A stretch of DNA of 64,000 bases from Lepidodermella squamata (lineage: Eukaryota; Gastrotricha), in assembly GCA_047495785.1 (NCBI GenBank), contig JBLDXI010000066.1, forward strand, positions 434,001 to 498,000, written 5' to 3'. Below are positions 45,986 to 55,311 of the stretch, in pieces. The notes under the pieces were generated by a model. That model was given only the letters and a program-made list of their open reading frames with translations, made no database searches and was not told where the DNA came from. The number at the start of each line of letters is the position of its first letter. Within the stretch, counting starts at the first letter, position 1. The position numbers and the translations under genes are program-made.

Positions 45986-46727
45986 TGGCAAGACCATTCG
46001 CACCATTCAAATCAAGTTAAGTGTCTAACAAAGCGTCACATAAGCTGCACTTGCATACTAATTTGTAGCATCCGGGGGCGGAGCACGTCGTTAAAAGTGA
46101 GATAATAGCACCGTTTCAGTGAAGATTTCACTGATATCACCGGATTATAGGACAGCCAGGATAACTGAGACAACGCTCAGAGACTGATAACTCGTCTGTG
46201 GCAGCGCGGGGCGGCTACCGGAACAGTTTGATAACAATCAGTGGTTTCTGTGTTCTATTTCATTGATTTCCTTGCGGCAACTAGTAGTCGTGGCCTGCGT
46301 AACTGTTTTTGACTGTGGCATTCCCAAGTTCAGCACGATGTCAGTCTTTCTCTTTTGATAAGCGTCATTTCGATCTCCGTAACTGCACACGTTCAGTAAG
46401 ATCAGTCCAGCAATCTCACATAGATTTACTGTTTCTTGACAATCAGAGAAGCTTTCTGATGGTAGAAGATATTGAGAAACCGTACCTTCCGCCGGCCTTT
46501 CGCTAGATATCTAGAGAAAAACCAGTTAGAGAGTGAGTTTAGGAACGCTTTTATGCTTTCATGCTATATCAGTCCCGCGGGGATTTAAACTTGTCGTGAG
46601 ATTTAGTTGAGTCTTCTGCAAAATTTTAACACGCTTATAGCTATATATTCAAATAATGAATAAAATTCATGCATGGAACTCTACTGACCGCTACATCACG
46701 AAGGAATGCGGCTACAACGCGTTGAGA

Positions 46728-47700
46728 CGTCCTCTAACAAGGATGAGTATGACATAGGAAAGCCGACCCAGCGCTCGAGTTATGGCGGCAACACCAGCTT
46801 TTTTCTGCTTTATCGTCAAACTGAAATAGTCTCTAAGCAAATTAAATTGTTTCAGCCGCAATCTAACCGCTACATTGTCAGCTAACATCAAAAATATTCC
46901 GAATAACCCGAAAAAACCCGAAAAAGGCATGCCAAGTCACTGAAATTGAAAAACCGCGCCGATCAACCTACAAGTAATGGTAACTAAGATATATACACTA
47001 TATTCTACAAGAAAACGATGAGAAAGATTGTTCTTGCCAGATTATTTTAAGAGATGGACCATCTTTAAGGTAGCTGATCTGGCCTAATGATGACGTCTAA
47101 CCGGAGTGGGTATGGCAGACGAAAGTCGATCCTGCGCTCGAATTACGGCGGCAAAACCAGCTTTTTCCTGCTTAATTGTCATACTGATATAGTCTCTAAG
47201 AAAAATCAACCAATGTTACCGCAATCTGACCGTTGAATGATTTGCTAACATCAATAAAGTTCCGATAAACCCGAAAAACTCCATTTCAACGTCTAAATGC
47301 ATCCTAAGCCATAAAACCTGAAAAACCACGGTGACCCCTCAAAAAGACATGGTAACTGAGAAATATACGCTCTGTTCTACAAGAAAACAGTCAGTAACAA
47401 TGCAAATAAAGCAGATTTCATCATTAGGGGCCATCTTGAAGATTGTTCATCTGACCAGATAAAGAGATCTAACACAGCAGGTATGGCAGAAGGAGATCAA
47501 TCCTGCTCACGAGTTAGTATGGCAACACCGACTTTTTCTTGTTTTATTGTCAACTTATCTATGTCTCTGAGTAGATTCACTCATTTGAGTGCCAATTTGA
47601 CCGCTGAATTGTTTGTTAATATCATAAATGTTCCGAATATACCGAAAAACTCCATTTTCTGGACAGAATGCATCCATAGCAGCAGCAAGTGAAAAACCGC
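46728..47700. repeat. Three diverged ~370-bp tandem units
   Basis: Units begin near 46728, 47090 and 47465. Each repeats in order: 'gtatggcaga'-like, 'cgagttatggcggcaacacc'-like, 'agctttttctgctttattgtca'-like, 'tagtctctaag', 'ccgcaatctgaccgctgaat'-like, 'aacccgaaaaactcc'-like. Similarity between units is roughly three bases in four by eye. No conserved open frame. Confidence 0.7.
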
Positions 47701-48604
47701 GGTGACCCCCCAAAAAGTCACGGTAGCTAAGAAGTATTTACTCTGCTTTACAAGAAAACATCGAGATGCAGTGTTTTTTACGGGTGATTTGTAGCCATGG
47801 ACCACCTTGAACATGGTGATATTGAGATCTTTACTCTGAAAGACCGATTGGCTGTTCGGGCAAGCTTGCTAAAAATAACCATCATCCTAAAGAAAGGCTG
47901 TGGTCATCTTGTAGAGAATACATAACTATACTTAGAAACACTGTTTCCGCAAGGTATTACCGCACTTAGGTTAAAGTTTCTGGGGTTAAACGCCCAAGAA
48001 CTGCGAAAAACGTCACAAAAAAGGCTTGTTTAGGCTTAGCGGTTACATCTAATTGAGCCATATTTAGAAAAAAAGACGCCGGCTGCCATATTAAATGCTT
48101 GAAATGCTGTCAGAAAAACACTAACAAAGGTGTCGTCACCGGTGATAAAATGCGGAATTACGGGGGAGAAGTTGCGCGCCAGGAAACTTGCGGTGCGCGG
48201 AGCGGCTACAACGCGAAAACGCGCGGCATCGCGCAGCACGCTTTTCCGTAGCAACAAAATTGTTATTTAAAAAAAATTATTAATATAATAAAATAAAAAT
48301 ATTTTTAAAAGGATATTTAATTTTGTGCATAAAATTTTGCGGTAGCACGCGATTTTCCAACGCGCGCGGCGGATGTTCGGTTTCGAAAGGAACACCCTGT
48401 ACAAAAAAACTGGCAGTAAAAAATCGTTAATTAATTGACTGATTGGTAAAAGATGTGATAAATTGATCGAACGAGGTTTCTAGACGTCATTTATTATTCC
48501 GCTGTGTGGTGGTATGTAGCGACAACAAACCTTAGACACAGTTGGGTAGTGATCGATCGAAACGCAACACGCTGCAGTATTCAGTTTAGATTCAGAGAAA
48601 AAAG

Positions 48605-51087
48605 ATGGCTTACTACGGCCAACCACCGCCTCAACAAATGTACCCGCAGGGTGGCTACCCGGGTGGGCAGCCCATGATGCAACAACAGCCTATGATGCAA
48701 CAACAACAACCCCGACCACAGGGGTACTACCCTCCCCAGCAAATGCCGCCAGGGCAGTATCCACCCCAGCAGCAAGCTCCGCCCCCTCAAAGGGAGCCTC
48801 TCCCGAGCGGGTTATGGCCGCAGGATGTCCCGCCAGGTCAACCCGGTCCGCCTAAACCCGTTCAACGGGAGCCACTCCCTGCGGACATGTGGCCTGCTGA
48901 CATCCCGGAGAGGCAGCCGCCGAAATCAGCAAGGCGCGAGAGACCACCGGAGAATGTGTGGCAGCAGGGCCCGCCTCCTCCCCAAATGCAACAAATGCCA
49001 CCGCCACCACCGCCTCAACAAATGATGATGCATCAGGAGAACCTTCCGATTCCTGAGCGGTCGAAAACCGCGAAGATCAACTCGATCCTGTACAGGCAGG
49101 AGCATACGAAATCAGGCCGGGTGAAGGTCAAAACCGTGAAAGCCGAAGAGTTGAAGGATCGCTACGACATTTTCGAAGATGAGGAAATTTGTAAAAAGTT
49201 CAACAAGCTGCCGGCTGAGTTCAAGGAGAAGTTCCTACGCAACCTGGACGTATTCATCGAGGAAGAAAGCGAGGACATGATCGAGTTCATTGAGCAGAGC
49301 CGCAACGAAATCGCTGATATGTGCGGGAGGACCTATGACGAGTCTGAAGAAGAGGTCGATGAAGAGAAAGCCAAGATGGGTAAGCTCATGACTTCCCAAG
49401 AATAGTCTATTCTTAAGTTTCCCTTCTCCTAGAGCGCAGAAGAAGACGTAAGGATGACAAAGCAGTTCAAGAGTACTTGGCAGAGCGTGAGCGGCGTTTG
49501 CAAGAGCAAAAGGAGGTCAGCACAACTTACCACGCTGGAGCCGACGATGAGAAGAAAGCTATCGAAGAGGTTTGTCATTTTCTAAATGTTTGGATTTAGG
49601 ATTCCACGAATTTCTGTGAATCGGTTGACTGAAGGAGCCGACTTGAACAACTAGTTTCACAGGGTTCTAATTTAGGGATGGAACTTCAAGTTTAGTGTTC
49701 GGACCCGATTTGAAGCTCTGAGACTGACTCTGAACCTTTTTTAGTTTGGAATCCTAAGATTCAGCTGCAGATTTACCCCATTACTAACTTTCCATCTCCC
49801 CCTTAGTATCTCGCTCAAAAGCGGAAAGAAGAGCTTCGAATTATGCGTGAGAAGGAGAAGGAGCGTCTTGCAGCCGAACGAGCAATGGAGGCCTTTGCCG
49901 AGAGTCAGCAAACTATCAATGACATTATGGACCCAGCTGAGCGACTCGATGCCGAACGAGAGCGCCAACTTGCTGAAATCGCGAAGAAGAAGGCGCGGAA
50001 AAAGGAGAAGAAATCTGAAGTTCGCGATAAGGCTAACGAAATGTTGGACGAGCTCATGTTCACGCAGTCAAAAGTCGAGAGAGCGTAAGTCTTAATTCCT
50101 AAAATTTCCTAATTTCAGGCCCATGTCCTCATTTCAGACAATCTGCGACTCGAGAACGGCAAGAACAGTTGATTCAGGAGCAGCTTCGGAAGAAACGAGA
50201 GGCTTCAGGCGTGGCACATGACCCGAATAAGCCGAGGGAGTTTTCGGAATTCGACAAGCCCCCAGATGCAGTTCAGGGCGATCCGAAAGCTCCGCCTGAA
50301 GAGCCGAAAAAGGAGAAGGTCAAGAAAAAGGCGAAACCTTCATCCGAACAGCCTCCACCCGAGGCTGCCCCTCCGCCCCCACCTCCACCTGCTGAAGCTG
50401 CTCCGCCACCTGAGGAAGGCGAGAAAAAGAAGAAGAAGAAAAAGGACGAGGAGCCTCCGCCACCTCCACCTCCTGCTGAAGCTCCGCCCCCTGCAGAGGA
50501 TGGCGAAAAGAAGAAAAAGAAAAAGAAGAAGGACGACCAGCCGGAAGATCCAACGCCAGCTCCTCCGCCAGAAACTCCTGCTGGGGAACCCGGCGAAAAG
50601 AAGAAAAAGAAGAAAAAAGACGCTGAACCTGAAGCTCCACCGCCGCCACCACCGCCAGTCGAACCGCCACCTGAGGATGGCGAGAAAAAGAAGAAAAAGA
50701 AGAAGAAAGATGCTGAGCCTGAGCCTCCCCCGCCCGAAGAGCCACCCGCTGACGAGGGTGAGAAAAAGAAGAAGAAAAAGAAGAAAGATGCTGAACCAGC
50801 CGAGGAAGCTCCCCCTCCACCGCCCGAAACACCAGCTGAAGACGGGGAAAAGAAGAAGAAAAAGAAGAAGAAGAAAGGTTAGTCACTGTTCGGAATTTTA
50901 TCATTCTTAAAATGTTTGCTGTTATTTTACAGAAGACGAACCAGCCGAAGCGCCTCCACCTCCCGCCGAAGAACCCCCAGCTGAAGAGAAGAAGAAGAAA
51001 AAGAAGAAAAAAGGCAAGTTGAATGAATTTTCTGTCCCTCCAACCTTCAACTTCTCACTCTTTTCTTCATCAGATGGAGCTGAGTAA
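48605..51087 (+). CDS. Pro/Gln-rich, coiled-coil and Lys-repeat protein
   Basis: Six exons close in phase: 48605-49379, 49433-49569, 49807-50084, 50138-50877, 50933-51013, 51074-51087; 674 residues. The N-terminus is Pro/Gln/Met-rich (YGQPPPQQMYPQGGYPGGQP) with repeats of REPLPxxxWPxDxP. An acidic helical block (IFEDEEICKKFNKLPAEF) and a charged coiled coil (RREK/ERLAAERAMEAFAES) follow. The C-terminal third has about seven units of acidic-Pro runs followed by a basic run (for example PPAEDGEKKKKKKKKD). The last intron appears to use a GC donor (AAG|gcaagt), giving the ending KK-DGAE. No signal peptide, so intracellular; function not recognised. An upstream GATTCAGAGAAAAAAG leads to the ATG. 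Polyadenylation signal AATAAA at about 51200. Confidence 0.8.
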
Positions 51088-52332
51088 CATGCGTGGTGCT
51101 GGACTGTGAAGCAAGACAATTCAAATTACTGACAATCCTCACCTTCAATTCTCATCTTTGATCTCTGTCTGCTATACCTATCTAAACAAACAACTCTTTT
51201 AAATAAAATAATTTCGAGTGTTTGAATGCACAGTTTTCCATTTATTATTTCGCTCGCACTGTTTTCCTAGTTGGTAGCATATCAAAATGGCGAGTAGAAG
51301 AAACGGTATGAATTTCGTAATTTACGCAACCGATAAGGGCGACACAAGCAGCTGAGCAATTCAACCGATGACTCAGCTTCACATTTTCATAATCATAAAA
51401 CAAAACCCCTCTTTAACCATCAGTTCAGTAAAGCATCAAAATTTCAAATGAGCTTGAGGAATGTTGTGAAAAGCCATTAACTTTATTGGGGAGCTAATAG
51501 GGAATCAGAATCATTAGGTACTCATACGATCTTAGTTCAACCCCTATCTTAATAATACGAAACCTATAACAAAATTCAAGTTTTTTTCAGGCTTACGTCT
51601 TCAGTCTTCAGCATCAACCTCGCATTTTCAGTATTTGGGCTAAGAAAGTCAGAACATCGCAAAATACTGAGCGTACGACGCCGAAAGCAGAGCGGGGATA
51701 ATTGCACGGAAACCCGGTTTCGGTATGTTTATTTGCTGAAAGATGTCTTTATAGAAGCAAGTGGGATGAAAGCCTCCCTGCTGTAAAGAGCTATATACAG
51801 GATATGGCTTACTTTATGCTAGCTTTTCTAGCTAGCCGTTTTTATATCATAGCCATATGTCTATCGGATTTCAGAATTTCAAAATGTAACTAATTTTGAA
51901 CAAATAATTCTAGCGAAGGTTTGGCAGCTTTCAAGGCGTAGGTTGTAGTCCATCCAATAGAGGTGTCCGCATTTCTAAGACTTCAGCTACAATGTTCTCG
52001 GTGACAAACTAGCCTTTCGGCTGATATGTAAATCTGTCTTGCCCCAGGTCAAAGTTTATTTACCATATAATATAGTTGTAGTAGCATGAATTGGCACGTA
52101 AATCATCATAGAAAAAAGCTATGCGTCATTGGCGCCATGGGCAGCTGAGTACTTGAAGCTACTAAACATATTGTTTTCTCACTCTTCTTTCTTGAAAAAA
52201 CCTATTACCAAAGGCTTATCCTCTCAAACACGACTAGAAGGGCGCAAGCTATAAAACCGCTTTTTACCACTATTCTAGAGCTCAACTAGTGAAATTGTAA
52301 CGTGAAATTGTAACTTGTTTGAATAATAGAAA
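51088..52332. other. Gene-free interval
   Basis: No supported gene. Open frames here (for example around 51702-51893) lack splice context or recognisable motifs. The 3' UTR and AATAAA of the preceding gene occupy the first about 130 bases. Confidence 0.4.
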
Positions 52333-53094
52333 ATGAACTTTACTCACGCAGCTGTGCTGCAAATTTTGTTTTTCGTTTCGCAAGTCTTGTTAGTTGCTTC
52401 CCTCCCAGAGTACGCCGCCCTGATACCAAATGGAGACAAAGTTCCTAATCCATGCGAAAACGGTACCTGGTCTGGTAAGTAAACTCCTCAGATTCTTTGT
52501 AATCTCGTGCTAATATCAATTTTATCAGCGGTTGGTCATCGCTTGCCTGGAGAAGGCGGGAACGGAAGAACGCTGAATCCGTTCGGTCGTCAATTTGACA
52601 GGGCGAAATTCAAATGGACAGTCGAACTATGCAAAAATGACAGGTATTTTAAAGCAGACGTATCAAATCCGTCCGTTAATTGTTTGTTTTAAAAAAGTGA
52701 CGGGGACGGCTTGACGAATGGGCAAGAATTGGGAGATCCGTTGTGCGTATGGCAGGGGTCTGGCCTCCCAGCTTCTTCGGTTAACATCACGCATCCTGGA
52801 ATTTGTGAACCACTTGATTCAGCTCTCTGCCAGTCGATGAACACTTTCCTGAGTGCAGCGAATTGCAAGCTATTGATAAACGCGACAGTCCCCGCTTCAA
52901 ATGCAACTACACCTGTTGTTCCGGTGTCAAGTAATTCGACGGTGAATTCGACTACAACACAGGGCTTGCCTGCTTCTACGACGACCACGTCAGCTATCAA
53001 ACCGGTTGCCAAAAATGCATCTCAAGCAAAATATGGCCTATTGCCTGTATTCTATCTGTTCCTGATAATCTACTCGGTTTATTCAATCCTCTAA
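52333..53094 (+). CDS. Temptin-like protein 1, GPI-anchor candidate
   Basis: Three exons, 52333-52474, 52529-52643 and 52698-53094, close to 217 residues. After a signal peptide (LQILFFVSQVLLVAS) comes a temptin-type domain: YAALIPNGDKVPNPC, VGHRLPGEGGNGRTLNPFG, KWTVELCKNDSDGDGLTNGQ, ELGDPLCVWQG, THPGICEP. In molluscs, temptin (from Aplysia) is a water-borne pheromone component; the SDGDGLTNG loop looks Ca2+-binding. Beyond the domain are a Thr/Ser/Asn-rich stalk (SSNSTVNSTTTQG) and a hydrophobic C-terminus (LLPVFYLFLIIYSVYSIL), which suggest a GPI anchor rather than secretion (inference). It is a tandem pair with 53666-54310: both middle exons are exactly 115 nt. Confidence 0.9.
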
Positions 53095-53665
53095 AATGCT
53101 GCTAAATACATTTAAGAATAAAATACTACTATTCCTAGGTCAATGCCTGAAGAAATGAAACATGATGGAATAGAAAAGGTCTATAGTTGGTTTCATGGAC
53201 AATAGAACAATAGGACAAGCAGGCCATTTAAAGCTCAGACATCCGTACAGACATTGTGCCATCACAGGTCAAATGTTGCATTGGACCGAATTCTGCAATC
53301 GGATGCCCACTGACAACTTTCATTCTCGAGTACTCAATCATTTTCATGCCAATTGGATTGGTATGCCAAGAGAAAGGGTATCGCTTATCATTTCAGGCTT
53401 TCCGAGCCCTTGTCGTTGTATTGTCATTTCTGCGCTATTTTTGGGATACATCGTTCTACTGGGTCTAATTCTCACTTTTGTAGAGTTGAGCTAGCCTAAA
53501 ACGCTAATAGGATGTGAGTTTTAGTTTTTTCCCCGAAATTACAGTGCTGCACGCAATGCGAATATGGCACATCTGAGTTTTGTCATACGAGGGCTTTTAA
53601 CAACGCTCGCACTGTCTCGTTTTTTACATCGGCCCGTGCATAAATTCAGAGATCGTACCGATAAA
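53095..53665. other. Spacer between the two temptin-like genes
   Basis: AATAAA at about 53117 probably ends the first gene. Open frames at 53195-53494 have no signal, splice or homology support. Nothing else seen. Confidence 0.4.
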
Positions 53666-54310
53666 ATGAGTCGTCATTTACAAGGCTGCTTGCTGATTGT
53701 AGCTTTCATAACTTTGCAAAGTGCTCTTAGCAAACCTGGATTTCAAGTTTTCCTACCGAACGGAAGATCAGTGCCTAACCCGTGTCAACCTAAAAACCCG
53801 AACAGCACCTGGTTTGGTAATTAAAGATTTGTGAAAAACTTTTTAATAAGTAAATTGAACTTCAACCCAGCCATTGGGCATGTTAGACCCGCAGAAGGAG
53901 GCAGTAACCGTACTCTGAACCAGTTCGGCCGCGATTTTCTTGCAGCTGGCATTAAATGGACTGTAACTCTTTGCAAGCAAGACAGGTGAAATGATTCATT
54001 ACCCAATTTAATAGTAAACAGAATGAGAATTTTGAAAAGTGACGGTGATGGTTTGACAAATGGACAAGAACTCGGTGACCCGATGTGCGTATGGCAAGGA
54101 ATGGGCGAACCATCGACAAAGCTCAACATTTCGCATCCTGGAATTTGCGAACCGGTCAACTCACCCAACTGTCGTATGAAAAACATGTTCCTCAACGAGA
54201 AAAACTGCTTGGCCTTAGCCTCATCCGCTTGCCGAGATTTCCAACATTCACTTGTCGCAGCATCGTTCAGTCTTTTAAGCCTGATATTCGCTATGCGTGA
54301 GCATTTCTAA
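53666..54310 (+). CDS. Temptin-like protein 2
   Basis: Three exons, 53666-53816, 53871-53985 and 54040-54310, close to 178 residues. Signal peptide: HLQGCLLIVAFITLQSALS. Temptin domain: FLPNGRSVPNPC, IGHVRPAEGGSNRTLNQFG, KWTVTLCKQDSDGDGLTNGQ, ELGDPMCVWQG and SHPGICEP. It lacks the Ser/Thr stalk of its neighbour and ends in a weaker hydrophobic stretch (AASFSLLSLIFAMREHF), so anchoring is uncertain. Intron positions and phases are identical to temptin-like 1, showing tandem duplication. Confidence 0.88.
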
Positions 54311-54423
54311 TTACAATGCCTTGTTAAAAAGCTTCCTTAATTACAATGAAAACAATGAAAAGCTGAAGCAGGGCTATTAAAAAAGCTTCATTGTTAAATG
54401 CAAATAAACTTCCAGTTTTTAAC

Positions 54424-55230
54424 ATGCTATTGCATCTCACGATTGTTTTTACTTTAATTACGCTTGCTTTCAACGAAAACACAGATTTTTGCTTAGATGA
54501 TGGTCAAAATACTTGCCAGACTGGTTCTGTCCGTCTAACAGGAAATTATTCTGGAAATGGATATGCTAGACGTTATGTACTCGATGGCCTTTTACAGGAA
54601 GACCAGTGTAAACGGCTTATCAAAATCATAGACCGACTTGGCATGATTGGGAATGGATACACTCATGAGAAAACGAAATCTCACGGCTCACCTTGGACAG
54701 ATTTCGAATATTTCAGAGGCCTGAATTCTATTCAATTGCAAAAACTAGCGAGTGACCGTAATTCTGGGATAAATCAGGCTGATATCGATTTAGTATCAGC
54801 CACCTTAAAAAAGGCGCTGAGCCAAGCTCGATCCGTGTTTAATCGACCTGGATTACAGGAGCAATTCACTCATATTGTATGCCGTGAAGCAGTCGATGGT
54901 ATCCAGCATCTCAGGCCGAAAGAGGATGAATTCAGCCACAGGATTCACGCCGATAACTGCGCGATTCAAGAGAATGGGCAGGACTGCTTACCTCACGAAA
55001 ATATCCCAACTTTAGGGTTACGAAATGTCTCAGCTCTTCTGTATCTCAATGAAGGATTTCAAGGCGGAACCTTTTTCTTCGCAAATCGACCCACATTGAA
55101 GAAGGAACTTGAGATCAGGCCAGCATGCGGAAGGATGGTGACCTTTGACTCTGAGGAATATCACGGGGTTGAGGCTGTAACTCGGGGCAAACGATGTGCT
55201 TTCGCTATGTGGTACACTCTTGAGCAATAA
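54424..55230 (+). CDS. Secreted single-exon prolyl 3-hydroxylase-like dioxygenase
   Basis: An intronless frame of 268 residues; the first ATG is at 54424 and opens a signal peptide (LLHLTIVFTLITLAF). The fold matches the Fe(II)/2-oxoglutarate catalytic domain of leprecan/prolyl 3-hydroxylases: iron ligands His and Asp in RIHADNC, distal His in SEEYHGVEAV, 2-oxoglutarate Arg in RGKRCAFAMWYTL, and family blocks SALLYLNEGFQGGTFFF and RPACGRMVTF. In leprecans this domain follows TPR repeats and ends in an ER-retention signal; both are absent (it ends YTLEQ), so the product may be exported. Known role of the family: 3-hydroxylation of proline in collagens. The lack of introns among intron-rich neighbours suggests retroposition or intron loss (inference). 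Confidence 0.88.
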   Translation: MLLHLTIVFTLITLAFNENTDFCLDDGQNTCQTGSVRLTGNYSGNGYARRYVLDGLLQEDQCKRLIKIIDRLGMIGNGYTHEKTKSHGSPWTDFEYFRGLNSIQLQKLASDRNSGINQADIDLVSATLKKALSQARSVFNRPGLQEQFTHIVCREAVDGIQHLRPKEDEFSHRIHADNCAIQENGQDCLPHENIPTLGLRNVSALLYLNEGFQGGTFFFANRPTLKKELEIRPACGRMVTFDSEEYHGVEAVTRGKRCAFAMWYTLEQ

Positions 55231-55311
55231 AGTTATCAATATACAAGGCAAGCTTGTTTTATTAAGGAAAATCAGCGTACAAAATTTAAAAACCGGAAAG
55301 TGCGATAGGGT

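Larger units (their letters stand above)
44695..48399. mobile_element. 3.7-kb non-autonomous element with mariner-like ends
   Basis: The ends CAGGGTGTTCCTTTCACAAC and its near reverse complement (GTTTCGAAAGGAACACCCTG) form inverted repeats of about 30 bp. Both are flanked by TA (44693-44694 and 48400-48401). No transposase or other protein is recognisable inside the 3705 bp. It contains three tandem 370-bp units (46728-47700) and a foldback at 45612-45985. TA duplication and CAGGGTG ends suggest mobilisation by a Tc1/mariner-type enzyme. Confidence 0.8.

Noticed and set aside
46728-47700. Possibility that the three tandem units are a CRISPR-like or gene array
   Set aside because: Units are about 370 bp, diverged throughout with no constant repeat and variable spacer pattern, and the host is an animal.
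50320-50904. Long minus-strand and alternative-frame open frames across the Pro/Lys repeats
   Set aside because: They arise from GC-rich, repeat-driven sequence antisense or out of frame to exon 4 of the gene at 48605-51087, whose exons close in phase.
53195-53494. 99-codon frame between the temptin-like genes
   Set aside because: No signal, motif or splice site, and it overlaps a second frame of similar length; likely chance.
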